Source: Methanothermobacter sp049720995 (GTDB lineage Archaea > Methanobacteriota > Methanobacteria > Methanobacteriales > Methanothermobacteraceae). Taken from it: DNA of 21,392 bases. The stretch lies in contig NZ_JBNASF010000026.1 in NCBI RefSeq assembly GCF_049720995.1, forward strand, positions 1 to 21,392. The letters are read 5' to 3'. The notes under the pieces are model-generated. The model had not been told where the DNA came from and made no database searches. It saw only the letters and a list, made by a program, of their open reading frames with translations. Positions 1 to 6,538 of the stretch are shown in pieces (within the stretch, counting starts at the first letter, position 1; the number at the start of each line of letters is the position of its first letter). Made by a program: the position numbers and the translations under genes.

Positions 1-114
1 CTCCTGAGAATAACCCCTGGTAACAATCCGATTAGGCTCAACCCTCGTAATGGAAGTCCTCCACTTTGGATTTTTTACCTTCAGTATATCATTAATAATT
101 CCTTCAGATATCAT
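1..114 (-). CDS. Citrate synthase-like protein, 5' end only (runs off the left edge)
   Basis: An open frame reads leftward from ATG at 114 to the window edge (38 codons, no stop), and an in-frame stop lies upstream at 148-150. It begins MISEGIIND and contains W-R-T-S-I-T-R-V-E-P-N and then R-G-Y, which resembles the N-terminus of archaeal citrate synthase/citryl-CoA-lyase type proteins (W-x-T-x-I-T-x-x-E-P-N...RGY). Purine-rich GGGAAGG at 119-125 is a possible ribosome binding site, but it sits close to the ATG. Citrate synthase condenses acetyl-CoA and oxaloacetate. A methanogen with a reductive partial TCA pathway needs little citrate, so the physiological role is unclear. I recall a citrate synthase gene at this place in M. 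thermautotrophicus, next to the phosphate operon. Only the N-terminus is visible, so catalytic residues cannot be checked. Confidence 0.7.
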   Translation of the reverse strand, partial: MISEGIINDILKVKNPKWRTSITRVEPNRIVTRGYSQE

Positions 115-137
115 GTCCTTCCCTATCTGACTTTGAG

Positions 138-145
138 TATTTAAA
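138..145 (-). promoter_or_regulatory. TATA box of the leftward citrate synthase-like gene
   Basis: On the minus strand TTTAAATACTC (145-135) lies 23 bases upstream of the ATG at 114. The same 11-mer forms the phosphate operon TATA region on the plus strand (252-262). The short distance would give a leaderless or nearly leaderless mRNA. Confidence 0.5.
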
Positions 146-155
146 TTTTAATGCA

Positions 156-242
156 TTTAGTGCACCTATATTCACTTAACGTGAATTAAATTCCCTGCCC
201 TCTGAAATTTAGTTCACTAAATAGGTAATAAAGTACACTAAA
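156..242. promoter_or_regulatory. Three operator-like palindromes between the divergent promoters
   Basis: Three related 14-mers occur: TTTAGTGCACCTAT (156-169), TTTAGTTCACTAAA (208-221; perfect 6-bp arms) and TAAAGTACACTAAA (229-242). The shared pattern is TTTAGTnnACTAAA. Starts are 52 and 21 bp apart, close to whole helical turns. The outer two sit about 10 bp upstream of the two TATA boxes, facing outward. A further palindrome, TTCACTTAACGTGAA, lies at 171-185. Binding by a phosphate-responsive regulator is inference; no regulator gene is in the window. Confidence 0.5.
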
Positions 243-251
243 ATAGTAAAT

Positions 252-259
252 TTTAAATA
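252..259 (+). promoter_or_regulatory. TATA box of the pst/pho operon
   Basis: TTTAAATA lies 33 bases upstream of the pstS ATG, preceded by an A-rich BRE-like stretch. This predicts transcription start near 280, just before the AGGTGATG ribosome binding site. The third operator-like palindrome ends at 242, directly upstream. Confidence 0.6.
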
Positions 260-292
260 CTCCCACAACAAGGTAGAGTTTGAGGTGATGAA

Positions 293-1108
293 ATGGACAC
301 CAAACTGATTATAGGAATAGTCGTAGCAATCGTAATTATTGCCGGCGCAGTCCTGGCACTTGGAGGAGGCGGACAGCAGGAAAAGATCGACATTGTTGGT
401 TCAACTTCTGTTCAGCCAGTTGCCGAGAAACTTGCAGCTGAATACATGAAAAAGCACCCAAACGTTAAGATAAACGTCCAGGGTGGAGGATCCAGTGTGG
501 GAATCAAGAGCGCCCAGGATGGTACCGCAGACATCGGAACAAGTTCAAAGGAACTTAAACCCGATGAGAAGAAAGGTCTGACAGAGTACCTCATAGGTAA
601 GGATGGTATTGCAATAATTGTAAACAGCAAGAACACAGTATCAGACCTCTCAAATGACCAGGTGAAGGACATCTTCAGTGGAAAAATAACCAACTGGAAA
701 GAGGTCGGAGGACCAGATGCAAAGATAACAGTTATAACACGTGAAGACGGATCTGGAACCCGAAAGGCCTTCGAAGAAATCGTGATGGGTAAGGAAACCA
801 AGATAAAGAAGGACGCCATAGTTGAAAGTTCAACAGAGGCTGTTAAGCAGGCTGTTAAGCAGGATGCAAACGCCATAGGTTTCATATCACTTGCAAACCT
901 CGACGAAACAGTGAAGGCCCTCAAGATCGATGGTGTGGCCCCATCTGAACAGACAGTTGCAGATGGATCATACAAGATACAGAGACCATTCCTCTTCCTT
1001 GTCAAGGGCAGTGCCCAGGGAGCAGTCAAGGACTTCATTGACTGGGTCCTCAGCCCAGAAGGACAGGCAATAGTCAAATCAGAAAAGGTGGTCCCAGCAA
1101 AGGCCTAG
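293..1108 (+). CDS. pstS: Phosphate ABC transporter, substrate-binding protein (first copy)
   Basis: This 271-aa PstS-family protein captures phosphate outside the membrane for the PstCAB permease. Residues 5-23 form a hydrophobic anchor without a lipobox cysteine, so it is probably held by an uncleaved N-terminal helix. The mature part starts near residue 32 and carries the family motifs GSTSVQPVAEKL (36-47), GGGSSVGIKSA (64-74), DIGTSSKEL (79-87) and R-E-D-G-S-G-T-R; the Ser/Thr/Arg residues of such motifs bind phosphate in the family. The ATG at 293 follows GAGGTGATG by two bases. It is first in the operon and is followed by a palindrome and T-tract, so it may be made in excess of downstream genes. 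Confidence 0.93.
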   Translation: MDTKLIIGIVVAIVIIAGAVLALGGGGQQEKIDIVGSTSVQPVAEKLAAEYMKKHPNVKINVQGGGSSVGIKSAQDGTADIGTSSKELKPDEKKGLTEYLIGKDGIAIIVNSKNTVSDLSNDQVKDIFSGKITNWKEVGGPDAKITVITREDGSGTRKAFEEIVMGKETKIKKDAIVESSTEAVKQAVKQDANAIGFISLANLDETVKALKIDGVAPSEQTVADGSYKIQRPFLFLVKGSAQGAVKDFIDWVLSPEGQAIVKSEKVVPAKA

Positions 1109-1138
1109 TGGTTTTAATTAAAACCACAATTTTTCTTT
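1108..1138 (+). terminator. Palindrome plus T-tract after the first pstS
   Basis: A perfect 20-bp palindrome (1108-1127, arms GTGGTTTTAA and TTAAAACCAC) starts at the last base of the pstS stop codon and is followed by TTTTTCTTT from 1130. It looks like a terminator or 3' processing/stabilising stem. It may cause partial termination so that pstS mRNA exceeds that of the downstream permease genes. Confidence 0.55.
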
Positions 1139-1200
1139 CTATCACCTTCAGTGAACTTTATTAATCAATAGGTGAAATCGATAACTGAAGGTGATGGAGA
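1136..1200 (+). promoter_or_regulatory. Hairpin that can sequester the ribosome binding site of the second pstS
   Basis: ATCACCTTCAGT (1141-1152) is exactly complementary to ACTGAAGGTGAT (1184-1195). The stem can extend through 1136-1140 with 1196-1200 (three Watson-Crick and two G-U pairs), giving about 17 pairs around a 31-nt loop. The right arm holds the AGGTGAT ribosome binding site and reaches the first base of the start codon at 1200. The left arm resembles the anti-Shine-Dalgarno end of archaeal 16S rRNA (ATCACCTCC). A second AGGTGA is in the loop (1170-1175). A role in translational control is inference. Confidence 0.55.
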
Positions 1201-2027
1201 TGGATGTAAAACCACGAAACATTCTCATAATAATCATCATCATAGCACTTGCATACTTCATGCTCAAACCGGGTTCAGATTATGAGAGAATTGAAATTGC
1301 AGGGTCAACCTCTGTTCAGCCAGTTGCCGAAAAACTCGCCGAGGAATACATGAAGGACCATCCGAATGTCAGGATAAACGTCCAGGGTGGGGGCTCTGGG
1401 ATGGGTATAAGGACAGTCCAGCAGGGAGTTGTTGATATAGGAACAAGTTCAAAGGCCCTCAAACCCGATGAGAGGGATGGACTCAGGGAATATGTTATAG
1501 GAAAGGATGGTATAGTTATAGCTGTCAACCACCAGAACCCTGTCAGTGACCTCACAACAGAACAGCTGAGGGACATCTTCAGCGGCAAGATCCGTAACTG
1601 GAAGGAGGTTGGAGGCCCAGATGCAGAGATACATGTTATAGTACGTGAGGAGGGCTCAGGAACCAGAAGCTCATTCAAATCACTTGTAATGAAGGATGAA
1701 AAGATAAGATCAGACGCAATTGTCCAGGGGTCCACGGAATCCGTTAAACAGGCAATAAAGACTGACCCCTATGCGGTGGGTTTTGTCTCAATGGCCCATA
1801 TGAGTTCAGATGTAAAAGCACTTGAGGTGAACGGAATAACCCCCTCTGAGACCACAATAGCTGATGGTTCCTATCCCCTTGTTGTTCCATTTGAATTCAT
1901 AACCAGGGGGGAACCTGTGGGGATCGTGAAGGATTTCATTGACTGGGTCTTTTCACCGGAGGGACAGGCAATTGTCAGGAGTCAGAAGGTTGTCCCTGCA
2001 ATAGCAAATGTCTCAGATGATACCTAG
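1200..2027 (+). CDS. pstS: Phosphate ABC transporter, substrate-binding protein (second copy)
   Basis: This 275-aa tandem paralogue of the upstream PstS has the same layout: an N-terminal anchor at about residues 8-22, rich in Ile, then GSTSVQPVAEKLAEEY, GGGSGMGIRT, DIGTSSKAL and R-E-E-G-S-G-T-R. The open frame extends to a GTG at 1191 and an ATG at 1194. I chose the ATG at 1200 because its distance from AGGTGATG matches the first copy and because the products then align from M-D-x-K. No lipobox cysteine is present. It has diverged from copy one mainly in the anchor, the second half and the C-terminus, which ends in a short extra tail. It may be an alternative-affinity binding protein. Its start region lies in the stem of the 1136-1200 hairpin. 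Confidence 0.92.
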   Translation: MDVKPRNILIIIIIIALAYFMLKPGSDYERIEIAGSTSVQPVAEKLAEEYMKDHPNVRINVQGGGSGMGIRTVQQGVVDIGTSSKALKPDERDGLREYVIGKDGIVIAVNHQNPVSDLTTEQLRDIFSGKIRNWKEVGGPDAEIHVIVREEGSGTRSSFKSLVMKDEKIRSDAIVQGSTESVKQAIKTDPYAVGFVSMAHMSSDVKALEVNGITPSETTIADGSYPLVVPFEFITRGEPVGIVKDFIDWVFSPEGQAIVRSQKVVPAIANVSDDT

Positions 2028-2037
2028 GAGGTAAAAC

Positions 2038-2913
2038 ATGATCAGCAGGACAAGGGAAAATTTCATTGAAAAAGGTCTTTTTATAACGGCGATCTTCTCC
2101 ATAATCGCGATACTTCTCATAATAACCTTCATATTCCGGGAGGGGATCCCAATATTCCATGACTATGGCGTGATAAATTTCATATTTGGAATGGACTGGG
2201 CACCATCTGATGGTAAGTACGGTGTCTTCACGATGATAGTGGGGTCCCTCTGCATCACTCTCCTATCACTTGCAATAGCGGTTCCACTATCAATCCTATG
2301 CGCCATATTCATGGCGGAGGTGGCCCCTGAGATCATGCGCAAAATCCTGAAACCTGTGATAGAGACCCTTGCAGCAATACCCTCCGTGGTATACGGATTC
2401 TTTGGCCTCATAGTTCTGGTACCCTACGTGAGGGTCAACATAGGGGGTACAGGTTTTGGAATGCTCACAGCTGCACTCATACTCACGGTCATGATCATGC
2501 CCACAATCATAAGTGTATCAGAGGACGCCATAAGGTCAGTACCCCTCGAGTACAAGGAGGCATCCCTTGCACTGGGAGCAACCCACTGGCAGACCATACG
2601 CAGGGTCATTTTCCCCGCAGCAATTCCCGGTATAATAACATCCATCATACTGGGTATGGGCCGTGCCATAGGTGAGACCCTGGCCGTTATAATGGTTGCA
2701 GGAAACGTTACACAGATACCATCATCCATCCTGGACCCTGTAAGGGCCCTCACATCCAACATAGCACTTGAAATGGGATATGCAACGGGACTTCACTACA
2801 GCGCCCTTTTTGGAACAGCCATCATACTCTTCGTGCTGATAATGATCCTGCTGGTTGTTGCAAACTACTTCCATTACAAGAAAAAGATCGTTATAGGTGG
2901 AGGATACCTCTAG
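2038..2913 (+). CDS. pstC: Phosphate ABC transporter permease PstC
   Basis: This 291-aa integral membrane permease forms half of the phosphate channel with PstA. A hydrophobic helix at about 12-33 is followed by a loop with G-I-P-I-F, then five more predicted helices. The cytoplasmic EAA-type loop that docks on PstB is visible as Y-K-E-A-S-L-A-L-G-A-T at about residues 172-182, followed by FPAAIPGI and, further on, GRAIGETLAV, which is typical of PstC. The start ATG at 2038 is preceded by GGAGGT, ten bases after the second pstS stop. The spacing puts it in one transcript with both pstS genes. Confidence 0.93.
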   Translation: MISRTRENFIEKGLFITAIFSIIAILLIITFIFREGIPIFHDYGVINFIFGMDWAPSDGKYGVFTMIVGSLCITLLSLAIAVPLSILCAIFMAEVAPEIMRKILKPVIETLAAIPSVVYGFFGLIVLVPYVRVNIGGTGFGMLTAALILTVMIMPTIISVSEDAIRSVPLEYKEASLALGATHWQTIRRVIFPAAIPGIITSIILGMGRAIGETLAVIMVAGNVTQIPSSILDPVRALTSNIALEMGYATGLHYSALFGTAIILFVLIMILLVVANYFHYKKKIVIGGGYL

Positions 2914-2923
2914 GAGGCTCAAA

Positions 2924-3775
2924 ATGTCTTTCAGGATAATATCACCAAAAACCAGTCAGAAGATCATGACAGGAGTGCTGTGGGCATCAGGTCTTGTAAC
3001 AATACTCATCCTGATTGTTATAATAGGATACATAATACTCAAGGGCCTTCCTGCACTGACCCCTGAATTCCTGCTATCTGAACCCATTGACTCGGGAAGG
3101 GCAGGTGGAATAGCCCCGATGATCGTATCAAGCATATACGTTACCCTCATAGCAGGAATAATCGCAACTCCACTTGGTGTCGGGGCGGCTGTTTACATGA
3201 CCGAATACGCCACAGAGGAAAGGATGGTGAAGCTCATAAAGTTCGGTGCAGAGACACTGGCCTCCATACCATCAATAGTATTCGGTCTCTTTGGCCTGGC
3301 ATTCTTCGTGGTTTTTCTAGGTCTTGGATGGTCAATTCTTTCAGGGGGCCTTGTACTGGCACTCATGGCCCTTCCAACAATCTTCCAGGTTTCCCAGGTA
3401 TCCATTGAGACCGTCCCACAGTCATACAGGGAGGGAAGCCTGGCACTGGGTGCCACAAAATGGGAGACAATCTACCGTGTCGTTGTACCTGCAGCACTGC
3501 CGGGTATAACCACAGGGGTTATACTTGGAATGGCAAGGGCGATATCAGAGGCGGCAGCAGTCATGTTTGTTGTCGGATCGGCGCTTGCAATGCCCATCTC
3601 CATATTTGACCCTGGAAGACCCCTACCACTCCACCTATATATAATAGCCACGGAGGGGCTTTCACTCAAAAATGCATATGGAACCGCAGCCGTCCTTGTA
3701 ATAATCGTGCTCCTCATCACGGTTCTCACCAACACTCTTGTTGATAGATACAGAAGGAAGATGATGGGAAGATAG
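2924..3775 (+). CDS. pstA: Phosphate ABC transporter permease PstA
   Basis: This 283-aa permease is the partner of PstC. It has an N-terminal helix (about 18-40), K-G-L-P-A-L, then five further helices; the PstB docking loop Y-R-E-G-S-L-A-L-G-A-T-K-W is followed by VPAALPGI and GMARAISEAAAV, typical of PstA. An in-frame ATG exists at 2897 inside pstC, but the ATG at 2924 is preferred: GGAGG (2913-2917) stands six bases before it, starting at the last base of the pstC stop codon. The next gene begins eight bases after the stop. Confidence 0.92.
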   Translation: MSFRIISPKTSQKIMTGVLWASGLVTILILIVIIGYIILKGLPALTPEFLLSEPIDSGRAGGIAPMIVSSIYVTLIAGIIATPLGVGAAVYMTEYATEERMVKLIKFGAETLASIPSIVFGLFGLAFFVVFLGLGWSILSGGLVLALMALPTIFQVSQVSIETVPQSYREGSLALGATKWETIYRVVVPAALPGITTGVILGMARAISEAAAVMFVVGSALAMPISIFDPGRPLPLHLYIIATEGLSLKNAYGTAAVLVIIVLLITVLTNTLVDRYRRKMMGR

Positions 3776-3783
3776 GTGATATT

Positions 3784-4536
3784 ATGCACAGAATTGAAGT
3801 TGAAGACCTCAACGTTTACTTTGACGAGGCACACATCCTAAAGGATGTGAACCTGAAGATTCCAAAAAACACCGTCACAGCCTTGATAGGACCCTCAGGT
3901 TGTGGGAAGTCCACATTCATCAGGACACTCAACAGGATGAACGACGTCATCCCCGGATTCAGACATGAGGGACATGTATACCTTGATGGCGTGGACATCT
4001 ATGACCCCCAGATGGATGTTGTGGAGCTCAGAAAGAAGGTTGGCATGGTCTTTCAGAAGCCCAACCCATTCCCAAAGTCAATATTTGAGAACGTGGCCTA
4101 TGGACTCAGGGTTCATGGCTACGATGACAGGGACTTCATAGAGGAAAGGGTGGAGGAGAGCCTCAGGGCAGCGGCACTCTGGGATGAAGTTAAGGATAAG
4201 CTTGATAAGTCTGCCCTTGGCCTCTCAGGGGGTCAGCAGCAGAGACTCTGCATTGCAAGGACCATAGCAATAGAGCCAGAGGTCATACTGATGGATGAAC
4301 CATGCTCAGCACTTGACCCAATATCCACCACCAAGATAGAGGACCTCATTCACAAGCTGAAGAGGGATTACACCATAATCATAGTCACACATAACATGCA
4401 GCAGGCAACAAGGGTCTCAAAGTACACGGCGTTCTTCCTGCACGGTGAAATAGTGGAGAGCGGCCTTACTGAGGAGATATTCATAGAACCCCGGGATAAG
4501 AGGACCGAAGATTACATTACAGGCAGGTTTGGATGA
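3784..4536 (+). CDS. pstB: Phosphate ABC transporter ATP-binding protein PstB
   Basis: This 250-aa ATPase energises phosphate import through PstCA on the cytoplasmic side. Walker A is GPSGCGKST (36-44), the Q-loop is in VFQKPNPFP (89-97), the ABC signature is LSGGQQQR (147-154), Walker B is VILMDE (167-172) with a D-loop at SALDP, and the switch histidine is H203. The length and the PNPFP, PCSALDP and THNM motifs are those of PstB rather than other ABC importers. GATAGGTGATATT precedes the ATG, giving a good ribosome binding site. It is the fifth gene of the pst operon. Confidence 0.96.
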   Translation: MHRIEVEDLNVYFDEAHILKDVNLKIPKNTVTALIGPSGCGKSTFIRTLNRMNDVIPGFRHEGHVYLDGVDIYDPQMDVVELRKKVGMVFQKPNPFPKSIFENVAYGLRVHGYDDRDFIEERVEESLRAAALWDEVKDKLDKSALGLSGGQQQRLCIARTIAIEPEVILMDEPCSALDPISTTKIEDLIHKLKRDYTIIIVTHNMQQATRVSKYTAFFLHGEIVESGLTEEIFIEPRDKRTEDYITGRFG

Positions 4537-4557
4537 AAAGCTTGAGTGGTGAAGTAA

Positions 4558-5205
4558 TTGATTGGTGTTATCCTTGAAAACAAACTTTCAAAGGTGCTGA
4601 ATGAGGCTGTTGAATATGGTAATGTGACATCTGAGAGGGTGAGGAAATCTGTATCCAGTTATATTAAAAAGGATGTTGAAACCGCTGAAAGAATAATAGA
4701 GGAAACATCAGGTGTTAATGAGGAGAGCTACAGAATAGAGGATGCTTGTCTCAAAATCATAGGACTCCACCAGCCTGTCGCAAAGGACCTCAGGCTCGCC
4801 TCCGCCATACTCAGAACAGCAATTGAACTTGAAAGGATAAACATACTCTCCGCATACATTGCAAGATACGCCATTGACAGCACCGACACCGTCATACCAC
4901 CCCACATGGAGTTCATGTCACAGACCATCCAGGACATGATAAATGATGCCCTCGGAGCCCTCATGAACAGGGACATACAGCTACTCAAGAGGTCCACCAG
5001 GAATTATCTCCAGCTGCAGGAATTCTATAACCAGCTCCATGATTCTCAGGCGGATTTAATGGAGTCAGGTAACATGGTTCTGGTTGCAAGGAACCTTCTC
5101 AGTATGGGGCACCATGTTATGGGAATGGATGACAGGATAGCATACCTCATAGTGGGTAAGAGGGTTATACACCACAAGGTATTCTACAGCGTGCTCATGA
5201 AATAG
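4558..5205 (+). CDS. phoU: PhoU-family protein, diverged copy
   Basis: This 215-aa helical protein has the PhoU two-repeat layout. PhoU links PstB activity to phosphate signalling and binds metal clusters through E-R-x-x-D type motifs. The first half has HQPVAKDLR (about 71-79), characteristic of the family. The metal motifs look degraded: E-L-E-R-I-N-I in repeat one (N in place of D), and GHHVMGMDDR in repeat two where E-R-x-G-D is expected. The start is TTG at 4558, the first codon after an in-frame stop, with GGTGAA eight to nine bases upstream; no ATG is available near the N-terminus. It lies 21 bases after pstB. It is probably an adaptor with altered metal binding, paired with the more canonical PhoU at 5669. 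Confidence 0.85.
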   Translation: MIGVILENKLSKVLNEAVEYGNVTSERVRKSVSSYIKKDVETAERIIEETSGVNEESYRIEDACLKIIGLHQPVAKDLRLASAILRTAIELERINILSAYIARYAIDSTDTVIPPHMEFMSQTIQDMINDALGALMNRDIQLLKRSTRNYLQLQEFYNQLHDSQADLMESGNMVLVARNLLSMGHHVMGMDDRIAYLIVGKRVIHHKVFYSVLMK

Positions 5206-5208
5206 TTT

Positions 5209-5218
5209 GGGGGGGGAT
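5209..5218 (+). promoter_or_regulatory. All-G ribosome binding site
   Basis: Eight consecutive G bases (5209-5216) followed by AT stand just before the ATG at 5222. This is the only Shine-Dalgarno-like sequence for that gene. Pairing to 16S rRNA would use G-U wobble. A similar GGGGGAT precedes the TTG start of porE (minus strand, 8594-8588). Confidence 0.45.
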
Positions 5219-5221
5219 TTA

Positions 5222-5668
5222 ATGTGGCTGCCATTTGATAACCCTAAAAAAATGGATTACAGAGCCCTCAAGAGCTCATCAATCCCTGATTTTTCATATA
5301 TCAGGATTCTAAGCGGTGAAAGTGAGGCCATAGTCTTCATAATGAAGGGGATGATAGTGGGGGCCTGGCACCTCAACCTCAACACACTTGAGGAGTCACA
5401 CAGCCACAAGGCAATGGAGAAAATAGAAATAAGTGATGATTCAATCATTGAGGTTTATGAGGCTGATGGGGACCTCTTCAGCACACTCATTGAACTCAAC
5501 GATGAATCAAAACTTTCAATACCCCTTGAGGCAGATATAATAATCAATGAGATGTTCATGGATGTCTCCTCAAGGGATGAGCTCCTTGAAAGGTACAGGA
5601 TAAGGGTTCCAAGTGATGATTCAATTGAAAGACTTATCAATGACTATAAATCCAAGGAGGACTTTTAG
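5222..5668 (+). CDS. Uncharacterised protein encoded between two phoU genes (DUF2226-like pattern)
   Basis: This is a soluble, acidic 148-aa protein with no signal peptide, membrane helix or cysteine. I do not recognise a function. The N-terminal half has alternating hydrophobic strands and the pattern I-V-F-x-x-K-G-x-I-V-G-A-W followed by K-A-M-E-K-I, reminiscent of the archaeal DUF2226 domain (ligand and role unknown). The C-terminal half is helical (INEMFMDVSSRDELLERYRI). A TTG at 5207 is in frame, but the ATG at 5222 after the G-run is more likely. It begins 17 bases after one phoU and ends exactly one codon before the ATG of the next, so it is surely co-transcribed and probably works in phosphate signalling or storage. 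Confidence 0.8.
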   Translation: MWLPFDNPKKMDYRALKSSSIPDFSYIRILSGESEAIVFIMKGMIVGAWHLNLNTLEESHSHKAMEKIEISDDSIIEVYEADGDLFSTLIELNDESKLSIPLEADIIINEMFMDVSSRDELLERYRIRVPSDDSIERLINDYKSKEDF

Positions 5669-6328
5669 ATGGAGAAGAAATATCCGCGGATACTCTTCCG
5701 CAAAAAGCTTAAGGACCTCAGAAAGGACATGGAGGAAGTTTCCCAGAAAACCCTGAAGACGCATAAGATTGCAGTCGACCTCCTGATGGAATACGATGAT
5801 GATAAGAAGGAGAAGGTCATCAAAAACAGTAAGATAATTGATGAAATGGTTTTCCACCTTGAAAGAAAATCAATAAGTTTAATAGCATCTGAACAGCCAG
5901 TTGCACGTGATCTCAGATTCATAGAGGCATGTATCAAGGTCGGAAGCCACCTTAAGAGGATAGGTTACCTCGCAGCAAATATCGCAGAGGCAGCTGAGAA
6001 ACTTAAGGATGAGGAGATACCCCGAAAACCTCTGGAGGACCTCAAACACATGTCTGACTTTGTCCAGATGATGCTATCCAAGGGAATCTATGCATTTCTG
6101 GACCAGAACATGGACATGGCAAGGGAACTTCGGCACGACGATGATAAGGTGGATGACCTCTTTGACCAGACACTGGAGCATGTAACAGCGAGCATGTTTG
6201 AGGATAAGGAGGCAATATCCTACCTTGTTAACCTTCTGTTCATAGCAAGATTCCTTGAGAGGGTTGGTGACAGGGCTGTTAGCATTGCAGATAGAACAAT
6301 TTTCATGATAACCTGTGAAAAGCCATGA
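5669..6328 (+). CDS. phoU: PhoU-family phosphate uptake regulator
   Basis: This 219-aa helical protein has two PhoU repeats. Repeat one has EQPVARDLRFIEACIKVGSH and then L-K-R-I-G-Y, with Y where the metal-binding D is usual. Repeat two has the canonical F-L-E-R-V-G-D-R-A-V-S-I-A-D-R near the C-terminus. PhoU proteins restrain Pst transport when phosphate is plentiful. The ATG follows the stop of the preceding gene directly (TAG then ATG), with AAGGAGG (5653-5659) as a strong ribosome binding site inside the upstream frame. This is the last gene of the operon; T-rich terminator-like DNA follows. Confidence 0.9.
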   Translation: MEKKYPRILFRKKLKDLRKDMEEVSQKTLKTHKIAVDLLMEYDDDKKEKVIKNSKIIDEMVFHLERKSISLIASEQPVARDLRFIEACIKVGSHLKRIGYLAANIAEAAEKLKDEEIPRKPLEDLKHMSDFVQMMLSKGIYAFLDQNMDMARELRHDDDKVDDLFDQTLEHVTASMFEDKEAISYLVNLLFIARFLERVGDRAVSIADRTIFMITCEKP

Positions 6329-6355
6329 TCACATCCAGACGGTTATTCCATTCAT

Positions 6356-6438
6356 AATCTTCTCTTTGTTTCTAGCACTGGCACTTTTTCTATTTTCATG
6401 ACAGCCAGCCCATTTTATCTTTTCAATTTTCTCTACAT
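6356..6438 (+). terminator. T-rich terminator region of the pst/pho operon
   Basis: After the last phoU the plus strand carries a series of T-tracts (TCTTCTCTTTGTTTC, CTTTTTCTATTTTC, CATTTTATCTTTTCAATTTT). Archaeal RNA polymerase terminates at such oligo-T stretches without needing a hairpin, and no strong stem precedes them. Confidence 0.5.
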
Positions 6439-6471
6439 AGGCTCTATGGTGTCTGCTGGAATTTATATTAT

Positions 6472-6538
6472 GGGCGCAGAGTTTCAGCACGGCAGGTCCG
6501 GTCCCAGCCGGGCGCGGAACCTGCATGCTGCTCTACCC
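6472..6538 (+). ncRNA. Candidate structured small RNA (orientation uncertain)
   Basis: This segment folds into one long interrupted hairpin. Pairs are GGG 6472-6474 with CCC 6536-6538; AGAG 6478-6481 with CTCT 6531-6534; CAGCA 6485-6489 with TGCTG 6526-6530; GCAGGT 6492-6497 with ACCTGC 6519-6524; and CCG 6498-6500 with CGG 6515-6517, with a GC-rich apical region. It is much richer in GC than the flanking DNA, as expected for a stable RNA in a thermophile. A TATA-like TTTATATTA at 6462-6470 would start transcription near 6491, at the inner stem only; the full fold needs a start further upstream. It matches no RNA family I recognise (not tRNA, RNase P RNA or SRP RNA). Confidence 0.35.

Noticed and set aside
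412..1077. Long leftward frame (221 codons) opposite the first pstS
   Set aside because: It is an antisense shadow; a similar shadow appears opposite the second pstS because the two genes are paralogous.
2897..2923. Upstream start for pstA inside pstC
   Set aside because: The ATG at 2897 lacks a ribosome binding site, whereas GGAGG stands six bases before the ATG at 2924.
6329..6526. 65-codon leftward frame in the gap after phoU
   Set aside because: It covers the GC-rich hairpin region, shows no recognisable protein features and has no good ribosome binding site; structured RNA explains the composition better.
6485..6530. tRNA gene in the GC-rich island
   Set aside because: No cloverleaf, no GGTTCGAATCC-type T arm and no anticodon stem in the right place; the segment is a single extended hairpin.
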